Source: Candidatus Cloacimonadota bacterium
Lineage (GTDB): Bacteria; Cloacimonadota; Cloacimonadia; Cloacimonadales; Cloacimonadaceae
Reading direction: 5' to 3'
NCBI GenBank assembly: GCA_023392795.1
Contig: JAEWNJ010000049.1
Coordinates: forward strand, 1-11,795
Length of the DNA stretch: 11,795 bases
This document shows, piece by piece, positions 7,941 to 11,795 of this stretch (its first letter is position 1; every line of letters begins with the position of its first letter). The translations under genes were made by a program, and so were the position numbers. A model generated the notes under the pieces. The model saw only the letters and a program-made list of their open reading frames with translations, had not been told where the DNA came from and made no database searches.

Positions 7941-8127
7941 CCAGGATCGGGACAAGCAGCCAAGCAAAAAGTTGTTGACCGAATACCGCTAATGGTTGAT
8001 CTTGTTTCACAGTTAAATATTGTATTAATTAGGGCGGGAAGCGATATGAATCAAACCGCTATTGCCAGATTTCTACCGGATTGTGTATGGGGTTTTTAGC
8101 ACAGGCAATTACTAAGCGAGGATAAGG

Positions 8128-8286
8128 ATGACAGTTGTGCATTTACACGTTCACAGTGAGTTTAGTTGGTCGGATGGAGCATGCATTATCGATAGGCTGG
8201 TACAAAGGGCAGTGCAGCTCAAGACGCCGGCAGTTTCTTCAAGCCCTGATCTATTGCTTATGAGGGGGGACAAAGTCTTATTATAA
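8128..8286 (+). pseudogene. 5' remnant of a DNA polymerase III alpha (DnaE-type) PHP-domain gene
   Basis: A 52-codon reading frame starts at ATG 8128 behind GAGG at 8118-8121. Its first 35 residues read like the N-terminus of a bacterial replicative or error-prone DNA polymerase III alpha subunit: VHLHVHSEFSWSDGA (residues 4-18) is the first PHP metal-binding motif (H-x-H-x-H-S, then DG), followed by IDRLVQRAVQLKTPAV (21-36). Where the family continues with a T-D-H-G motif, this frame diverges (SSSPDLLL) and soon stops. The TAA at 8284-8286 sits on the junction with the repeat element, its last two bases being the first two of the element. The remaining roughly 1000 residues of a DnaE are absent. 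An intact copy elsewhere in the genome is expected, since a DnaE is essential. The ribosome binding site and start are preserved, so a short peptide may still be made. Confidence 0.75.
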
Positions 8287-8615
8287 AGAGTCACCGATAA
8301 TTGCAAATAGCGATCAATGGACAAAATAGATAAGTCGAAGAGACAAAAGAATATCCGAAGAGCATTTGCAGAAGACCAATGGACATTGTTTTAGTAAATT
8401 TCCCTGTTTTGATCACCAAAACCTGCAAATTGGACACTATTTTGTCCAAGTGGTAGTTACTATTATCAGCTCCAGAATTAAGAGAATAAACCCGTAATGA
8501 TATATGCAATATACAAATACGGATTACGTATGGAAGCAATTGGATTCTTGGATATGTATATGTTTTGGCATTTGCAATTTTCGGTGAGCGGATTTGCAAT
8601 TTTCGGTGACTCTTT
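8285..8615 (-). mobile_element. MITE-like repeat element, copy 2 (331 bp), inverted relative to copy 1
   Basis: The reverse complement of this segment aligns end to end with 968-1299. A 58-base block is identical between 8302-8359 and 1225-1282, and other identical blocks include ATATTGCATATATCATTACG and GCAGGTTTTGGTGATCAAAA. The middle part is more diverged. The ends are TATAAAGAGTCACCGA on the left and its perfect reverse complement on the right, so a TATA target duplication or an extended inverted repeat flanks the element. Two tandem 22-bp end repeats lie at the right end. No transposase is encoded. A 102-codon minus-strand frame inside it is not preserved in copy 1 and is judged spurious. 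Confidence 0.8.
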
Positions 8616-8723
8616 ATACCGAGCTTATTCCCGGGTAGTGGTCACGATATAGCTCATTCATTATTTCGTTTGACACAATTAGCTAGCCCCACTTCGCTGC
8701 GCCAAAAGATTTTGGAGTCCTTC

Positions 8724-10157
8724 ATGAGATATGTGTTTGTATTTTGACTTACTGTCTTTAGCAGCGCTTTTGCTATCAACATCGATAACTGGCAGAACCT
8801 CCGCTTCAGCGAAAACACCTCTTCCGGCAATGTGTATTTTCGCGCTGATATACCTCAGAGCGACATAAACTTCAATAAGCTGTTGTATAGTACCGGGACT
8901 ACGCTATCAGAAATGGATTTCCCCTTGCTGAGGCCTGGCACATATCAAGCCCTGGTGGCTTCAGGATCTGGAAGGACGTATTATGGGCTTCGCAAGCAGG
9001 CCGGCTCTGGCCCCATGGAAGTGCTACCGCTTCGTTACACGGGTACGTCTCTTCCAGCCCCAGGCTTGCTGACAAAGGTTTCAGATGCTCCTTCCTACGA
9101 TCAGGCTACGAACTACCTGGATATCATCGCAGACTATGTAACAGTATCGGATACAAAACTGATAGTGGGTTTGCAGACTCGGGGCGGAGGATTTCCCACA
9201 GGAAGTTTCTTTGGCCCCTGGAATTCTTACATGATTGGCCTGGCCAGTCCAGAATTGGACGATCCTTATGCTCCAGGAGCGGTGGCATGGGCTTTCCATT
9301 ATGTTAGCGTTCCCTTCTTGATGAGTACTGGCTTGTATAAAATAACAGGAACGGGGATAAGCGATGTAAACAGGATCGGCGATATCAGCACATCTATAGA
9401 TACGGCTACTAATACTCTGGTAATGAGTTGCGATATCTCCACTCTTCTGGCAGATCCTGATTTTACTGCCTGGTATGATGTGGCCAATCCCAAGTTTGCT
9501 CTTCTTTCGCTGATCAACAGGATTTCTGGAACCACTGTAACTCAGATGGATAGCTCCCCTGGAGGCTATGTATACCCCGTCCCCCTTTATGTGGATGCCC
9601 AAACCACTCCGGTGGGGCAGATCTCAGAGCTTAGCTTGAATATGGAGCCTTTGGACCTGTATTTTTCCACTACTTACCACAAAGCAGCAGATCGATTCAA
9701 TTGGGATCTGAACTATCGAACAGAAGATGGAAGGGTATATCCGATGCATAGCAGCGATCCAGAACATTCCGAACAGCGCTATTACCGCAGCGCAAACCTT
9801 TTCCACGTGTTTCCAGAGGTTGATGATGAACTGGGGAGAGTGTGGGTGGAGCGTGTTCCGGGAGTATATCAGCAGAGCGATTGGCTAAGCTACAGCTTTG
9901 TGAGGGGAGTGAACGAACCCAGCAACCTGCACATGGAAGTAGAGGCAGATCAATTGCTGTTAGCATGGGATCCAGTGGTTCAGACGCCCGATGGAGCAGT
10001 GATTGAAGTGGATTACTACACTGTGGATCATTCTGACGACCCCTCCACCGGCTTCACTGCATTTAGCCAGACCGAATCCACTTCGCTTACTATTCCGCTT
10101 TCCACCATTGGGGACAAGGTATTCTTCAGGATCAAGGGGCACAAGATCATCCCTTAA
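8724..10157 (+). pseudogene. Secreted protein gene with Fn3-like C-terminus, interrupted by TGA at codon 8
   Basis: The natural start is ATG 8724, six bases after GGAG (8714-8717). Reading on gives MRYVFVF, a TGA at 8745-8747, then LTVFSSAFA before INIDNW. With one residue (for example Trp, from TGG) at the TGA this is an ideal signal peptide with an AFA cleavage site. The frame then stays open for another 469 codons. The first ATG/GTG/TTG after the TGA is a GTG at 8832, inside the mature domain with no good ribosome binding site, so it is an unlikely start. The mature protein (about residues 18-477) is rich in Tyr, Asp and Ser, with no enzyme motif I recognise. Residues from about 396 on (LLLAWDPVV, then alternating strands to VFFRIKG) look like a fibronectin-III domain, as at the end of the large beta-helix protein. 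The gene is a recent pseudogene, a sequencing error or a readthrough case; I favour the first two. Confidence 0.75.
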
Positions 10158-10177
10158 GCGCTACAGACCGTTTTCTC

Positions 10178-10207
10178 AAAAAAACGCCCCGGCTATCAAA
10201 CCGGGGC
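10178..10207 (-). terminator. Rho-independent terminator of the aldolase-gap operon
   Basis: On the minus strand GCCCCGG (10207-10201), an eight-base loop and CCGGGGC (10192-10186) are followed by G and seven Ts (10184-10178). It lies 22 bp past the gap stop codon. The plus-strand gene ending at 10157 converges on the same hairpin and may use it too, although on that side only TTGTT follows. Confidence 0.85.
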
Positions 10208-10229
10208 TTGTTCCAATCTATTCTTTTAT

Positions 10230-11228
10230 CTACAGCGTGGTCATATACTTCAGCAGATCGGTCACGCGGCAGGAATAACCCCATTCGTTGTCATACCAGC
10301 TGAGGATCTTGGCCATCTTACCTTTCACATAGGTTCCACCGCTATCGAAGATGGATGAATGCGAATTGCCCACGATGTCGATCGACACAATGGGATCGGT
10401 GGCATACATCAGATAGCCTTTCATGTATGTTTCGGAAGCTTCTTTCATCGCTTGATTGATCTCTTCTTTGGTCACTTCCCGGGACAAATTGACGTTGAGA
10501 TCCACCAGAGAGCCATCCGGAGTAGGCACGCGAACAGCCAATCCATCAAGCTTGCCAATCAATTCCGGGATCACCAGACCAATGGCCTTGGCCGCCCCGG
10601 TGGTGGTGGGGATCATGCTCATGGCGGCGGCTCTGGCTCTGCGCAAGTCTTTGTGGGGCAGATCCAGGATGTTTTGATCGTTAGTATAAGAGTGGATGGT
10701 GGTCATTAGTCCGCCTTCGATGCCAAAGTGATCATGCAGGACCTTGGCGACGGGAGCCAGACAGTTCGTGGTGCAGGACGCGTTAGAAACGATCAGATCG
10801 CTATCCTTGAGGTTTCTGTGGTTTACTCCCATCACGATGGTGGCATCCACCTCGTCCTTGGCGGGAGCGGTGAGGATCACCTTTTTGGCGCCGGCCACGA
10901 GGTGTTTACGGGCCTTCTCCTTGGTGGAGAAGATGCCGGTGGATTCGATCACGTATTCCACTCCCAGGTCTTTCCAGGGCAGAGTTTCGGGATCTTTCTG
11001 CGAAAAGATCCTAATGCTCTTACCGTTTACGATGATGCTATCATCGGTGTGGCTTACTTCGCCGTCAAAGACCTTATGCACGCTGTCGTACTTGAAGAGA
11101 TAAGCCAAAGTCTTGGCATCGGTAAGATCATTGATGGCAATTACTTCCATATCCGGGTGATACTTTATGATGGCGCGCATTACCAGGCGGCCGATACGTC
11201 CGAATCCATTGATTGCTACTTTTGACAT
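10230..11228 (-). CDS. gap: Glyceraldehyde-3-phosphate dehydrogenase, type I
   Basis: This gene encodes a 332-residue cytosolic enzyme, the usual length for the family. It interconverts glyceraldehyde 3-phosphate and 1,3-bisphosphoglycerate, using NAD(H) and phosphate, in glycolysis and gluconeogenesis. The Rossmann motif NGFGRIGR spans 7-14. Asp34 in AIND suits NAD rather than NADP. The active-site signature SNASCTTNCLAP carries the nucleophile Cys152, and His179 (TTIHSYT) is the general base. TTTGAAKA (208-215) and the C-terminal SWYDNEWGYS are also canonical. The start at 11228 is supported by AGGAG at 11239-11235, six bases upstream. That ribosome binding site overlaps the stop codon of the preceding aldolase gene, with 9 bp between stop and start, so the two genes form an operon. 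No key residue is missing. Confidence 0.98.
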   Translation of the reverse strand: MSKVAINGFGRIGRLVMRAIIKYHPDMEVIAINDLTDAKTLAYLFKYDSVHKVFDGEVSHTDDSIIVNGKSIRIFSQKDPETLPWKDLGVEYVIESTGIFSTKEKARKHLVAGAKKVILTAPAKDEVDATIVMGVNHRNLKDSDLIVSNASCTTNCLAPVAKVLHDHFGIEGGLMTTIHSYTNDQNILDLPHKDLRRARAAAMSMIPTTTGAAKAIGLVIPELIGKLDGLAVRVPTPDGSLVDLNVNLSREVTKEEINQAMKEASETYMKGYLMYATDPIVSIDIVGNSHSSIFDSGGTYVKGKMAKILSWYDNEWGYSCRVTDLLKYMTTL

Positions 11229-11237
11229 GTTTTGCTC

Positions 11238-11795
11238 CTATAGTAATATGCTGTTATTGGCGCTGCCTGTAACGATGCAGAAATCCTTCACGGTTTGTTG
11301 CATCTTATTCTCGGCTTTCACCAGCCACTTGCGGGGGTCGAATTTGCCCTTATTGGGTACGTAGGCTTTGGGATCGGTGCCTTCGGGACACACGATGGCG
11401 TACTTTTCCTTTTCCCAAAAAGCTTGAACTTCCTGCGCCATATCCATCTGATAGTGAGTGTCTTTATTGATCTTCACCACGCCGTTCCGGATCGCTTCGC
11501 GCTGTTGTTCGTCGGTGAGTCCGGAAGCGCCATGCAATACCAGTCCACGTTCCACATTGTTCTTGATCAGCAGATCATCGATTTCCTTCACCAGGTCCAG
11601 ACGAAGCACGATGTTCTCGCCCTTGGATACGCCGTGATTGGTGCCCACAGAAGCGGCAAAGAGATCTACATTGGTCTTTGTCACAAATTCCAGTGCTTCT
11701 TCGGGATGCGTGTAAAGCTCGGTATCGGATACGATCTCATCCTCGGTGCCTTTGATGTGGCCGATTTCGCCTTCCACCAGGATGCCGTGTTTATG
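11238..11795 (-). CDS. fba: Class II fructose-bisphosphate aldolase, C-terminal part (runs off the window)
   Basis: The last 185 residues of a class II (metal-dependent) aldolase are visible; the 5' part lies beyond position 11795. The enzyme cleaves fructose 1,6-bisphosphate to dihydroxyacetone phosphate and glyceraldehyde 3-phosphate, the substrate of the next gene's product. Family landmarks are VEGEIGHIKG near the window edge; TNHGVSKG, whose His is a likely zinc ligand; LHGASGL, the zinc-ligand His and phosphate-binding loop; and NGVVKINKDT, corresponding to the catalytic-site N-x-D-T segment. The C-terminal region (PKAYVPNKGKFDPRKW) fits the longer class II enzymes that carry a C-terminal extension. 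Its TAG stop (11240-11238) overlaps the ribosome binding site of gap. A DeoC/FbaB class I enzyme is excluded by these motifs. The exact subgroup cannot be fixed without the N-terminus. Confidence 0.93.
   Translation of the reverse strand, partial: HKHGILVEGEIGHIKGTEDEIVSDTELYTHPEEALEFVTKTNVDLFAASVGTNHGVSKGENIVLRLDLVKEIDDLLIKNNVERGLVLHGASGLTDEQQREAIRNGVVKINKDTHYQMDMAQEVQAFWEKEKYAIVCPEGTDPKAYVPNKGKFDPRKWLVKAENKMQQTVKDFCIVTGSANNSILL

Noticed and set aside
7893..8099. Stop-free plus-strand frame of 69 codons just upstream of the dnaE remnant, with possible starts at 7992 or 8046
   Set aside because: No ribosome binding site of note and no family resemblance I can defend. It could be decayed coding DNA, but the evidence is too weak to call a gene.
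8291..8599. 102-codon minus-strand reading frame inside element copy 2, considered as a small gene
   Set aside because: It starts with TTG, and the aligned region of copy 1 contains an in-frame stop and indels that break the frame. The composition is that of non-coding repeat DNA.
8670..8698. TTGACA at 8670-8675 as a promoter for the gene at 8724
   Set aside because: The -35 match is perfect, but no acceptable -10 sequence lies 16-18 bp downstream (the position reads TTCGCT).
8610..8744. Frame open from the edge of element copy 2 straight into ATG 8724, suggesting a fusion or longer N-terminus
   Set aside because: Forty-five codons without a stop is not improbable by chance. The good ribosome binding site and signal peptide at 8724 fix the start better.
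10728..11225. Long plus-strand frame antisense to gap
   Set aside because: It lies wholly opposite a clear GAPDH gene and its open frame follows from the codon bias of that gene. There is no independent family signal.

Overview
The window looks like chromosomal DNA of an uncultured, moderately AT-rich, Gram-negative-type bacterium. The best guess is the Candidatus Cloacimonadota / FCB side of the tree. This rests on a very large secreted beta-helix protein ending in a fibronectin-III-like domain, a second secreted protein with the same kind of C-terminus, and a class II aldolase-GAPDH gene pair. It is an inference from protein style, not from a phylogenetic marker.

Layout: (1) 1-942, a polytopic membrane protein gene overlapping a small winged-helix regulator gene, followed by GC-rich hairpins. 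(2) 968-1299, a 332-bp non-coding repeat element with terminal inverted repeats. (3) 1376-2209, a GNAT acetyltransferase with motifs that recall the animal histidine N-acetyltransferase (NAT16) group. (4) 2210-2482, a leader region with several perfect palindromes. (5) 2483-7816, a 1777-residue secreted protein built of four related beta-helix modules plus a C-terminal Fn3-like domain, closed by a rho-independent terminator. (6) 7872-8723, a decayed stretch. It holds a 52-codon remnant of a DNA polymerase III alpha (DnaE-type PHP) gene whose stop codon lies on the edge of a second, inverted copy of the repeat element (8285-8615). (7) 8724-10157, a secreted-protein gene with an excellent ribosome binding site and signal peptide but an in-frame TGA at codon 8. 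(8) 10178-11795 on the minus strand, the end of a class II fructose-bisphosphate aldolase gene followed 9 bp later by gap (GAPDH), closed by a terminator.

The minus-strand pair is core glycolysis/gluconeogenesis. The plus-strand genes from 1376 to 10157 are accessory: cell-surface or exported proteins bounded by mobile-looking repeats, with signs of gene decay. The most notable items are the paired inverted-repeat elements (MITE-like, with tandem 22-bp end repeats), the dnaE relic cut off exactly at one of them, and the nonsense codon inside an otherwise intact signal peptide.
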